From contig CM051457.1 in assembly GCA_028274465.1 (NCBI GenBank), forward strand, positions 101,617,982 to 101,681,981: a stretch of 64,000 nucleotides of DNA, given 5' to 3'. How positions within the stretch are numbered: position 1 is the first letter of the stretch; every line of letters begins with the position of its first letter. The position numbers and the translations under genes are program-made. The stretch is from Plantago ovata (lineage: Eukaryota > Streptophyta > Magnoliopsida > Lamiales > Plantaginaceae). The notes below the pieces were generated by a model. The model was not told the DNA's origin. It did no database searches and saw only the letters and a list, made by a program, of their open reading frames with translations. Below, piece after piece: positions 44,329-55,307 of the stretch.

Positions 44329-45028
44329 CAGCAACGGTAAGGAAGTTCACTTCAAATTCACTTCAAATTCACTTCAAAATCAGTTTAAAATTACTTGATT
44401 AGATTTTATACTTTAATTTTAACTCATTACTTATTTTATTTCAATTCAATTAAGCTTAATTTAAAGTTTTTTAATTCAAATCAAATATAGCCTTAGAATG
44501 GAAATAAGGATATGCCAAGCAAATATGAGCATATGATCAGTGAGTGTAGTAAGGTACAAGGTATAATTTTATTATTTAGGTATGGTTTTTTTACCTTAAC
44601 TCTATCCCTAATTACATCTTCAAAGTATTTGTCATTTGTTTGAAAGAATATAGGATTGGAAAGATTGGCAGGTGAGTGAGTAGTGTTTCTCTTTGGAATG
44701 CAAGGTTGACATGGTTTGAACCGTTTGGACGTAATGGTATGGTATGGTTGGATGTATTTCGATGGTGGGCACTTGTAGTGTAATAGCGACTCCTGTGGAA
44801 ACTTATTTATTGTGTGCTCCTAGATGTGGGTGCAAAGTATGTTTTTCGAGGAAGGAAGAAGATGAAGTTAGGAAAATGGCAACTAAACATAATTCCTTGC
44901 TAAAAAATTATACCCTCTCGGCAATTTTTTTTCTCTCATAATGTTGTACATAACAAACTGTTTAATTATTATTCTGTGTATATATAATTTCGCCCCAGAA
45001 TTTAAAGAGATAAAATGAATTTGAAACA
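44329..45028. other. Non-coding intergenic DNA
   Basis: Short 'cttcaaattca' direct repeats lie at 44350-44385. No gene was seen. Confidence 0.5.
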
Positions 45029-45033
45029 CTACC

Positions 45034-45543
45034 TGATATGGGTATATGTCACCACTAAGACAAGGCCTCAAAGTGACATCAGACGCCCTCGAAGCGCCTA
45101 CAATCAAAGCTACCGTCGAAGTGTCTACACCCTCGAAAGGACAGACACCCTCAAAACATATGCATCTTCGAAGCCATCAAGCATTCACACCCTCGAAAGG
45201 ACAAACACCGTCGAAAGTATGAAGCTGCCAAGCATTCACACCCTCGAAGCATTCACACCCTCAGCTAAGAGCATCTCATACCCACATTTGTCTATATATA
45301 GCCAAGGTACACTACTACTTCTACACACGCTCAACACACTTCCACTCTCTACTTGTCTTTCCATTCCGTCGGGTATTTCCACTTAAATGCAACACCGGTC
45401 TGACTATCTACAGGCCGGTAAACCACTAACCTCCCCACCCCGTCCCCAGGTTTCCGCTAAGAAATAAATCCAAGAACGACTCTAACGGGAGGAGAGCTTG
45501 GAGATGGTGAGGAAACGGCACGATCCACATTTTTACATCATCA
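45034..45543 (+). repeat. 5' LTR of the non-coding element
   Basis: Starts TGATATGGG and ends CATCATCA, with a TATA motif (tctatatata) at 45291-45300. It contains several near-repeats of 'cattcacaccctcgaa'. Confidence 0.88.
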
Positions 45544-45689
45544 TCTTGGCGCCGTCTATGGGAAACGGGACGAAAAGCTGTGGCTCTAAGGGGTGGACGG
45601 TAGGCGGAAAATCTAGTCGCTGATGGCCGGACCGGCGCTGTTTTCTTTCCGGTGAGCACAATCAAAGCTTGATAGAGAGGCCTGGAGAA

Positions 45690-46036
45690 CAACAAAAAGA
45701 AAAGAGCAAACAAAGATCTTATTCTCACTCTTTACGCTAGCAAAAGAAAGGAGCAAGCATAGATCTGAATCTTACGCTTCAAAACACTACGAAGATCTGA
45801 TTTTCTACTTCAATATTGGAAAGGAAAGAAGAATCTATGGACTAAGCATCCAGACCCGAAAATCGGTCAGCTACACCAATAGTGCTGCGATGATACTTGC
45901 TCCGGGATACACGTTGACTGACAGGGCCAAATTTGCCCTGATGAAAAGCTATAGAGAATACCATCCAAGAAGGGTCGAAGAGGCCCAAATCGAATTAGCC
46001 TTGACCCACATGCTCAAAGAAAAAGAAAAGGTTTGA
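45690..46036 (+). pseudogene. Short open remnant after the primer site, possibly gag leader
   Basis: A frame without an early ATG runs to the TGA at 46034 and includes MILAPGYTLTDRAKFALMKS then EEAQIELALTHMLKEKEKV. Its position just after the 5' LTR fits a decayed gag start, but there is no recognised domain. Confidence 0.3.
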
Positions 46037-46099
46037 AAGGTGATTGACTATGTTGTTGGAATTTGTCCCTGCCCCCATAATCTCTAAAAGAGAGACTCG

Positions 46100-46400
46100 A
46101 AGTAGTGGAAAACTACGGAGAACGCCCCAAAGAGAAAGGTTCGAAGAAGACAGATATGGAAAAGAATAGTCGAACCACCTTTTCAACTTGCGGGCTCTCA
46201 AATAAAAGGGTCGAAATGAACAGTCGAACCACATTTTCGACACACAGACTCCCAAAGAAAAGGTTCGAAGAAGACAAATATGAAAAATAACAGTCGAACC
46301 ACATTTACGACTTACAGACTCTCAAAGAAAAGTGTCGAAGAGACAAAGTCGAACCACAGTTTCAACCCACAGACTCTCAAAGAAAAGACTACTGAAGAAC
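46100..46400 (+). repeat. Tandem ~65-bp repeats, 'aacagtcgaaccacattttcgac' type
   Basis: Four to five diverged units each contain 'gtcgaaccac(a/c)ttt(t)(c/a)(a/g)ac' and 'gactc(t/c)caaa(g)aaaagg'. They are part of the interior of the non-coding element. Confidence 0.65.
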
Positions 46401-49400
46401 GGTGAGAAATAAATCAATTCAGTTTTGACCCAGTCTCAAAATAAAAAAGGAAGGGTCGAAATATTGAAATGGCGAAAACCCAAGTCGACTTCGACTCACT
46501 CGTTCACTCCAAATTGGTTCGAAACCCAAATTGGCTTGAAACCACATTACACTTGCCACTCCGACCACAAACTGCTCGAACAACCCAAGAAACAAAGGTC
46601 CGAACTAAAAATCTCAACCAATTCGACTCAACTATTCAGTCCACACCTAGTCCGGGCAAAACAGAATTTGTATGAGAAAAGCGACTCAGTCTACGGAGAC
46701 TCGAAGAGGTAAAAGCAGAAGTCGAAATAAACAGAGAACCCAAAGAGGTTACCCCCGAAATTATCTCCAGACGAATTCAAATCCTATGTCAAACTCAAAA
46801 AGAGCTCGAATCTCCAAACGAAAGCTCAAAGTAAAGACACGACGAGACCCAAGTCAAATTCAATTTCGACCCACAAGCTCAAATTCAAAGTGGAAGGCTC
46901 TAAGAGATCCAAGTCACCCAAGTCGAATTCGATTTCGACCCACAAATTCAAGTGGAAGGCTCGAAGAGATCCAAGTCACCCAAGTCGAATTCAATTTCGA
47001 CCCACAAGCTCAAAGTTCAAAGTAAAGGCACGAAGATACCCAAGTCGAATTCGATAGAAGTATGTGAAGGTCGAAGTTAACTTCGACCCATTCATTCCAA
47101 GTTCACGTCTGGCTCCAACAAGTCTCGGACCAAGTCGGAAAACACCAATTTAACACCACTCTTTCCCACCAATTTAACAGTAATCCTTTTGATGGAAAAG
47201 CAATCCAATCTCGAAAGGCAGGAAGGCAGGCCAGCATTCGAACAAAGGTTTCGAGTGGAAACTAGAGAATTGATCGGGCACAATGGTTCTTGAAGCCTCA
47301 CTACCGGACGGATTTGCCCAGGCCCCAACTCGGCCTTCATAGTTACTGGGCTCGACACATCGAACTTCAATAACACAAGACATCCCCAACTCGGAAACCA
47401 CAACTCGCACAATTTGCGAGCTCAAATCCGTTCGACCTCAAAATTGAGAAAGCTCACTGCTCCGAGTATCAAGGCCGAACCCAACAAACATGAAGAATCA
47501 AGGTCGACACTCCACAAGATTGTGATGTCGCACTCCGACTGGCCCAAGTCGGACTCCACAGATGGTCCTGTCGCACTCCGATAGACCCAAGTCAATTCGG
47601 TTTGATTCGCATGCTCAAAGGAAAAGGAAAGGATCGAAGTGTGGCGAAAATTCAAATCAACTTCGACCCACTTGTGCACTCCAAATTGGTTCGAAACCAC
47701 TTTACACTGGCCACACATGGTCGGGGGCACCCCTCGAAGACCACCACCTTCTAAACTCGAAAAGACCAACAACAGTGCAAGAAAGGGAGAATATTTTTCC
47801 AAGGCAAGATAGCAGCAAGTTATTCGGATGATTGGGATTGATCACACCAAACTAGTATATATCTTCGACATCAAACCATGATGTCGAACTAATAATTGCC
47901 AAATAATGAGACTGATAGTCTGATACCCCACTTGAAGATTGAGACCAATACCAACTTCATTGTTCGAGGCTCAAATAGTACTCGGTTAATAAAAGTCCAC
48001 TCGACTTACACAGCACAAGCCAACAACATCACTAGTTAGTCCCAACAACTTCATCACCTTCGAACTCGAGATTTCTCGGGATAATTTGGTGGCAGTGGAG
48101 GATCGAACTTACCCACTCACCCGAACCTACCCAATTCGGGCCCATAAAGCATGGTTCGAACTTAAACTACCCGGACCCAACGTCGGACCAACTGATGATC
48201 GCCAAATAAACAAACGGTTTCTCAAAAGAGTATCATTCGAACTGGTCGGACCAACTGATGATCGCCAAAGAAACAAACGGTTGCTCAAAAGAGTATCATT
48301 CGAACTCACCAGTTCGGAAAGCTTTTGCCCGAACTTTGTTTCTGCTCGGACACCACTTCTCGAGCTTAGTCGACACCACCACCCGTGTTGGAATTTCGAG
48401 GTCCAAATCCCGGTCGGAAAATATGGCACAAAGTTGGAGAACTCACATACTCGAAATTCCTCTGTTCCGAACTCACACAAGCCGGATTCCAAAAATCCGG
48501 TCGAACTCACCCAAAGCAAACCCAAGACCCATGAGCAACAACCGTGCCTCCTCCACCCGGAATTGCCTGAGGGAGACCCCCCATCTCCGACCAACACCAC
48601 ACCACTACCATCGAGAAATTCCATGGCACTCCCACCACCTTGCTCGGGAAAAATCATGGTCGACACCACAACCCAAGTTACGTGGCACCACCACCCCAAG
48701 TCGAGAATTGAAGACGGATGCCAACGATTCTATTGCGTCAATTAAAAGGGAACAAAATATGGGATATTAAAAAGGGAATCTTGCCCCAAGTCACGAAAAA
48801 GGCAGACAATGGTGAAGACGGGATATTAGATCTGGCAACAAACAAGATAAACTTCTCGAGAACCCCAAGATATGTGTTGAAATTTGGCAATCATATTTGG
48901 TAAATTACCTTTTGGTTCTTTGACCTCTTTTTAAACATAATTGGTTGCTACATGTGCTAGAAACAATTTTTGGCACAGTAGTGTACACGGCTCGAAGCAA
49001 TCGACTTCGACTGACCAACACTCATTAAATATTCGAGCCCAACTGACTCTCGGACAACACACAAGGCAGAGTAAAGGGTCCGACACCCTCGAATCGGAAA
49101 AGGAAGCTTAAAGACGGACTTGAAGCTACGACGCGCTTTCGAAAGTTGGGTTTCATTTATTTCGAAACTCAATTTCCAACTACAATCTTATTAAATGGAG
49201 TTCCGGAAATAGTGCTCTACATATCCGATGAAAAAGTAAGTATTTTAACTTACCGTCAAAATATCACTTATCATACATCCAAACTCATCCATTCATACAT
49301 CCACACTCATCCATTCATACATCCACATTGAATGGATAAGCTCCACGTATTAAGTTACTCAAACTACTAAAACAAGATTAGTTGGAGAAACCATCTCAAA

Positions 49401-49439
49401 CAAAAGACGGTCCTCGAACCCTCCACAAGAGGAATTAAA

Positions 49440-50200
49440 GACGGACCTCGAAGCCAAATCGAAGCCTCGAAAGGAGGAAAAAGAGGTAGGTTGGAAAAAT
49501 CACCTCGAAGCCAAATCGAAGTCTCAAAAAGAGGAAAAAGAAGAAGAGGTAGGTTGGAGAAACCACCTCGAAGCCTCGAAAAAGGAAAAAGAAGAAGAGG
49601 TAGGTTGGAAAAACCACCTCGAAACCAACTCGAAGCCTCGAAATGAGGAAAAACAGGAAGAGGTAGGTTGGAAAAACCACCTCGAAACCAACTCGAAGCC
49701 TCGAAATGAGGAAAAAGAGGAAGGGTAGGTTGGAAAAATCACCTCGAAACCTCCAAAAAGGATTACCACGAAATGAACTTTCAGAAGAGATACATTTCGG
49801 AAAAAGAACTTGACGGGGAAAACCTTTCTCAAAGAAAAAGCTATCAAAATAAGCAAGTGAAAAGCTTGCAAAATCACTCATAGATGAATGGTTGGAAAAA
49901 CCACCTCGAATCCTCCAAATGAGATTGGTTGGAAAAAACCATCTCGTACCCTCGAAGGGAGAATAGAACCCTCGAAGCCTCCAGAAGAGGAAGAGGTAGG
50001 TTGGAAAAACCACATCGATGCCTCCAAAAGAATAGATTGGTTGGAAAAACCATCGTACCCTCGAAGGGATAGGACCTACCCTCGAAGCCTCCAAAAGGGG
50101 AAGAAATGATTGGTCGGAAAATCCATCTCGCTACCTCGAAGAAAGGAAAACCACCTCGAAACCTCCAAAAGAGGATTACCTCGAAACTTGCGGGATGAGA
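49440..50200 (+). repeat. Imperfect tandem repeats, 'taggttggaaaaaccacctcgaa' type
   Basis: At least eight units of about 60-75 bp combine 'ggttggaaaaaccacctcgaa' with 'gcctc(g/c)aaa(a/t)gagg'. They lie in the 3' half of the interior, comparable to the hypervariable 3' regions of Tat elements. Apparent long minus-strand frames here are by-products of the repeats. Confidence 0.75.
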
Positions 50201-51774
50201 AGCATTACCCAAGAAGAATAAAATTGGAGGGAAAACCCCTAGAATGACCTTGAAACATCAAGAACTTGAGAAAGTACTACTCACGAAGAATTCGACAAAA
50301 CCTATCATTTTCTCTTGCTCAAAGATGAAACTAGCAACTTGTCAATCCCAAGCCCTTACAACCACGGTCACAAGGGTCGTCACTGCGAAACTTTCGCCAC
50401 TTCACCAGGAGATTGTAAACTTTTGCCAATCGAAACCTTTCAGCAAACCCTCGAAAGGGTCATCATGGCGAAAGGAGCACCACTTATCAAAAAGGATTGT
50501 TTGGATACTCACTATATATTCTCATCCATGTTCAAACGGAAAACTCAAACTCGAATCCATATTTTCCATAGGCCATCGACGGATGGACCATTGAAAAATA
50601 GTGCCGGACATTCCAATCGAGTCCAAAAAGACTCGTAGAAGGACAACTTGATAAATGTTCTTTTCGACGGTAAAAACAATTTTTTCAATTGATCCTTAAC
50701 CTGATACAATTATTTCGGGATGAAAATGTTGATTCGATATAGATCTCCGACGGGACATACTAATCCAATACTACGTTTGAAAACACTCTTATCGAAGATC
50801 CACTATTATCGATCTTGAAAGGTGATCCACTGCGAGCATTATATTCCACTTTTCGACGGAAAAACACGAATAATTTTACTTGCCCAACAAAAATAACACG
50901 TACTATGAAGCTTCGAAATCACAAAGATAAACGCCACAAAACTTCAAAATACACAAAGCTAGTACCCCAAAGGGTCAAAACCCACAAAAGAAGGCCATAG
51001 ATAGTCGAAATACACAAAGATAATGCCATAGAGAGTCGCAATCCATACATATGATGCCACGGAGTTTGGATTCTACAAGTCATAACCACGAAAGGTCGAA
51101 CTCCCAAGTTAGGAACCTCAAAACAATAAGTTCGACAAAAGGTGAAAACTAGGATTCGACCCGGTCAACCAAAACGAGACTTACAAAAATGACCAAGGGA
51201 AGAATCCAAGTTCGAAACTAATCGAAGATACCACCCGTAAGGAAGTTTCGAGACGGGAAGACGATGAAGTCTCCCAAAAGCCGCATCACCCCGCACTTTC
51301 CCACCCGGAAGAGCCCTCGAAGCAAGACCATTGAAATTTCGATGGATTCCCTACCATCATCCATTGAAACTTGGGCGACTCATGATAAGGGAATGTGGCG
51401 CTGCTCAAAGTTCGAACACCCTCAAAAGGCCTCGAACTAACGAGTGACCATCGAAGCACCAAAAAGAGTTGCCAACGTATGGATGGATGGTCGACGAAAA
51501 GCAAACAAAAGTTCCTCGAAAGATTGTCACCACATTCTTCGAGAACTTGGGGGACTGATGATAGGGTACTCAATTTCCATCAAGACGTCGGAGTAACTTA
51601 TGACATGAGCACATGGACAAACTCCATAAAAAATGATGTAAATCCAGACGGAAGAAAGAAGAGGGATTCAGAAAGGAAGGTCTCACCCAGACCCCAATAC
51701 TTCCCAAAGAAGAAGAAAAAGAAGAAAGTTTCGACAGATTAAGTTATGAAATCTCTCAAAACTTGGGGGACTTA

Positions 51775-52281
51775 TGATATGGGTATATGTCACCACTAAG
51801 ACAAGGCCTCGAAGTGACATCAGACGCCCTCGAAGCGCCTACAATCAAAGCTACCGTCGAAATGTCTACACCCTCGAAAGGACATACACCCTCAGATTAT
51901 ATGCATCTTGGAAGCCATCGAGCATTCACACCCTCGAAAGGACAAACACCGTAGAAAGTATGAAGCTGTCAAGCATTCACACCCTCGAAACATTCACACC
52001 CTCAGCTAAGAGCATCTCATACCCACATTTGTCTATATAGCCAAGGTACACTACTACTTCTACACACGCTCAACACACTTCCACTCTCTACTTGTCTTTT
52101 CATTCTTTCGGGTATTTCCAGTTAAATGCAACACCGGTCTAACTATGGGCAGGCCGATAAACCACTAACCTCCCCACCCCGTCCCCAGGTTTCCGCTAAG
52201 AAATAAACCCAAGAACGACTCTAACGGGAGGAGATCTTGAGATGGTGAGGAAACGACACGATCCACATTTTTACCTCATCA
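51775..52281 (+). repeat. 3' LTR of the non-coding element
   Basis: Pairs with 45034-45543, and is preceded by a polypurine tract. Two earlier copies of the tract motif ('acttgggggactgatgata' near 51546 and a weaker one near 51370) lie upstream. Confidence 0.88.
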
Positions 52282-52320
52282 CTACCCATACTAACAACGT
52301 AACAAGGTCCACTTTTATTT

Positions 52321-52889
52321 TTTGATTCAATCTCTTTAATCAATTGAACCAACTTTACGTGAGAAAATATTTAAGGACAATGGAATTCTAACTCTTTAAC
52401 CATTGAGTCTTTTCTGATAAAAAGTTTGTTGAAAAGTTTTTAACCAACTGAGTCAACCCTCATGGGTGAAAATTTTATTGACACTGGGATTCAATCTCTT
52501 TAACAAACTGAATTAACCTTTACGGACGAAAACTTTGTTGACAAGTGGGATTCGAAAATTTAGTTTTTTATATCGGGAATCTAACTTTTTAAACAATTGA
52601 GTCAATCCTCACGAACAAAATGTTTGTTGACAATGAGATTCGAACACTTTAACCAACTGAATTAATCCGTACGGGCAATATATTTGTTGACAATGCAATT
52701 TGATCTCTTAACTCAACCGGGACCCTTACGAGTGAAACATGACAATGGGATTCGAAATATTTAACCAATTGAGACAACCTTTTATGGGTAAAATAAATTA
52801 ACCGAGACCTTTACTAGTAAAACATGAGAATGCAATTTGAACTAATTGACCAATTGAGCGGATCTATAACCTTTATAGGCAAAAAAGAT
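52321..52889 (-). repeat. Array of about nine degenerate tRNA-like units downstream of tRNA-Leu
   Basis: Units of about 50-90 bp recur on the plus strand. Each starts like 'gacaatgggattcgaa', continues '(c)tctttaaccaactgagtcaacc', then '(c)ttacgggtgaaaa...tttgtt'. Read on the minus strand each unit has an A-box-like GGTTGACTCAGTTGGTTAAAG followed about 8 bases later by a B-box-like GTTCGAATCCCATTGTC, so the anticodon arm is missing. The first part equals the 3' end of the intact tRNA-Leu next to it. Unit starts by eye: about 52324, 52374, 52431, 52488, 52539, 52628, 52688, 52740 and 52824. Confidence 0.7.
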
Positions 52890-52970
52890 TGTTGACAATG
52901 GGATTCGAACCCATGCCCTTTCGGACCAGAACCTTAATCTGGCGCCTTAGACCAACTCGGCCATGTCAAC
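52890..52970 (-). tRNA. tRNA-Leu (anticodon AAG)
   Basis: The 81-nt minus-strand sequence starts GTTGACATGGCCGAGTTGGT and folds as a class II tRNA. It has a 7-bp acceptor stem (GTTGACA/TGTCAAC) and a D arm. The anticodon stem CCAGA/TCTGG encloses the loop TTAAGGT. A long variable arm and a T arm with GGTTCGAATCC follow. The anticodon AAG reads CUU/CUC leucine codons. Both internal Pol III boxes are intact and there is no intron. A discriminator A is present, and the 3' side runs directly into the tRNA-like array. Confidence 0.95.
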
Positions 52971-53737
52971 TTTGATTATTTATTTCGTACCAAATTATAT
53001 TTTAATCACATAACTCAAACACCAATCAATGACCCTCTCCAACAATAAAACTCTTAAAAAAACGCAGATTTTGGTCTATAATGTTGTTATTGAGAAGGAT
53101 TTTTTTTTAGAATTGTCCTCACAAGAGTCCCCCCCTATTATGTAATCTTCTCTTCTTTTTTTTTAAAAAATAGTTCTCGCTAATATTCGCTTTGACGACT
53201 AATGTAATCGAGCATTGTCATGTCAGACACATATTTAAGGAGTGATTCTCCTATATACATCGATAAGACTCAAACTTAAAGCCTTGCTTAGGAATTGCAA
53301 TTTCATACAGTGAATACTGAAGGCGACCGCCTTACTATCATTCAGCAGCTGCAAGCAAGAACTTAAACTTTTACTTTCAATTTCCTTCTTTTTTGACTCT
53401 GTTTCTTTTTGTTTTGCTCGCCAATGTTTCAACCATTTAGCACACTTGTTAACTTGTAATACAGTTCTAGATAGTTAGTGGCTTCCAAAATTTGCCCGAT
53501 GATGTTACAAACAGACGTAGCTTGATTGTTATTTCATAAATGAAAGTGATTTTCTGGGTTTTTTTTTTTTTTATTAATACAATGTTTTCTATGTAACCAT
53601 GAAATCACACTCATATCAACCTAACAAGTTTCAAAATACTGGGTTTAACTTTACATAATCTGGTTTTAATATAAAATAGAACAAACTATACTACAAATAT
53701 TGGATGAAAATCCACCAGATAAATAAAAACACATATA
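52971..53737. other. Intergenic DNA with a SINE-like remnant
   Basis: Around 53180-53345 the minus strand shares parts ('cgctttgacgactaatg', 'gactcaaa...gccttgc' in plus orientation) with the SINE-like repeat at 37.6 kb. A T run lies at 53560-53572. No gene was seen. Confidence 0.4.
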
Positions 53738-54000
53738 TTCCCTCCGTCTCACAAAACATTACTCATTAGGGTTAGCGCGCAGAAACAATAAAGTAGTATA
53801 AAGTTAGTGGGGTATATAAATTTCTTAATTGAAATGAAGTTGTTAAAGTATAAAGTAGTTGCAAAGTTGTAATATAGTGTACAAAATAATATTTTTAATG
53901 TGTAGGGTAGCTTTCATTTTAAGAAATAGGTAAAGTTTTGTGGGACACCTATAAATGAAAATTGAAAATTGGATAAAGTTTTGTGATACGGAGGGAGTAG
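53738..54000. mobile_element. Stowaway-type MITE (Tc1/mariner-like)
   Basis: The left end is ttCCCTCCGTCTCACAAAAC and the right end is GTTTTGTGATACGGAGGGAGtag, in inverted orientation, with TA at both borders. Length is ~263 bp and the interior is non-coding. The CTCCCTCCGT terminus is typical of plant Stowaway elements. Confidence 0.75.
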
Positions 54001-55307
54001 TACTTTTATTTTATAAGACACCTAAAATGAAAAAAACCTGTATAGTTTCACCGTAAAAGTAGTATGCAAAAGGTATCACTCACATTTTCTATTTTATTTA
54101 TTTATGTTCTCTTACCCTTTCCCTACTTTGTTTTTCTTTATATATATGTCTCCAACTTTAATACCCTTTTCCAATTTTATTAATTATTTATGGAATTTAA
54201 TTCAGCGTAATCTATTCGTATTCCTTAAAATACAGCCACAACAACATTGGTCCCTATCAAAAACGAGTTGTTAAAATTATGAGTGGGAAATGTCAATGTT
54301 GCCTGGCGGCCATCATCAATAACTGAAAAGTGACTTCAACCAAAGGCAACCTATGAATGAATAGAAGATAGCATTGGTCAAAAGTCACTTTAAGCATCTT
54401 CTATCAGTATCACATGTTGCATTATGTATCCATATGATCATCCATAGTTAGTTCAACAAAGAGCAAATTACAAGACAAAACAGTGTCCATTTGGCAAACA
54501 AACAAAGATAGTAGAATCCTCCAAATTTGGTAAACATTTTCATGGGGTAGGTAACAATTTACATCTCACTATCTCACTTCAGCCAAACCAACCAAATGGT
54601 TGAAATATCCAGATGGGGCTCATAATTGTCCCCTTTGGTCTCTTCTTGCTTGCACCAGACATGCAAGAAAAAGATACATAACCCCCCCTAAACAGATCGA
54701 ATGAAAGACCAGTGAGGTCGTGCTCACACGTAAAGTGACTTGAGTACGGTACGTGTTCGTGTAGTCAACATACATTACTGTATACTCTCAACGTAGAATC
54801 ATCATGTACTCAAGGAACAGTATCTAAACTTATGAAAGAACCTGATACTGCTATTACGCAGACATGGCAAGAGGAAAACAAACTACGGGCACAAGTATAT
54901 ACTCGACACAGAACATATTGGGACAAAAAGAGCATAAAGCACATATATCCCGTGTTATAGATCATACGAGGAGCATGCAGTATTACATATACGAAATGAA
55001 GTACTAGCTCGCAGGTTACATATACGAAATGAAAACAACATTCGAAAAAACAAAACTGAAAGACTACAATGCAGAAGACAACACTAAGGTTGCAGGGTGA
55101 TTAAGTAGCTCTACAGATGAAGAAACCCAAAGAAGCAATGTTTTTAAAAAAAAATTGATTTTCTTTTTCCTATTTCCACCTTTTAGACATGATCAGAACA
55201 TAACTGTTTGGAATTCATGGTTCATACTTATAAGTTATAACTCAAATACTCATAAACAAAGTTTTTGTTTAGAAAAAAAAAAAGTAAAGAACTATAGGAC
55301 TTAATTT
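54001..55307. other. Intergenic DNA and the likely 3' UTR of PSKR2
   Basis: No gene was recognised. The ~300 bp before 55308 are the expected 3' UTR of the minus-strand gene. Confidence 0.45.

Larger units (their letters stand above)
45034..52281 (+). mobile_element. Complete non-coding LTR retrotransposon (LARD-like), CTACC target duplication
   Basis: LTRs 45034-45543 and 51775-52281 flank 6.2 kb of interior, with the direct repeat CTACC at 45029-45033 and 52282-52286. The primer site TTGGCGCCGTCTATGGGAAAC begins 2 bp inside the left LTR, and a purine-rich ACTTGGGGGACTTA abuts the right LTR. No gag, protease, reverse transcriptase or integrase can be read. The interior is extraordinarily rich in 'tcgaa'. 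By eye the LTRs differ at about 5% of sites, older than the Tat element. It probably depends on proteins from a Tat-like partner, because the primer site differs by only one base over 19. Confidence 0.88.

Noticed and set aside
48086..48745. A 219-residue plus frame as a host gene
   Set aside because: It lies inside the non-coding LTR element, contains a direct repeat and resembles no family.
49435..50212. Long Phe/Arg-rich frames on the minus strand
   Set aside because: They follow from tandem 'ttggaaaaaccacctcgaa' repeats and have no domain.
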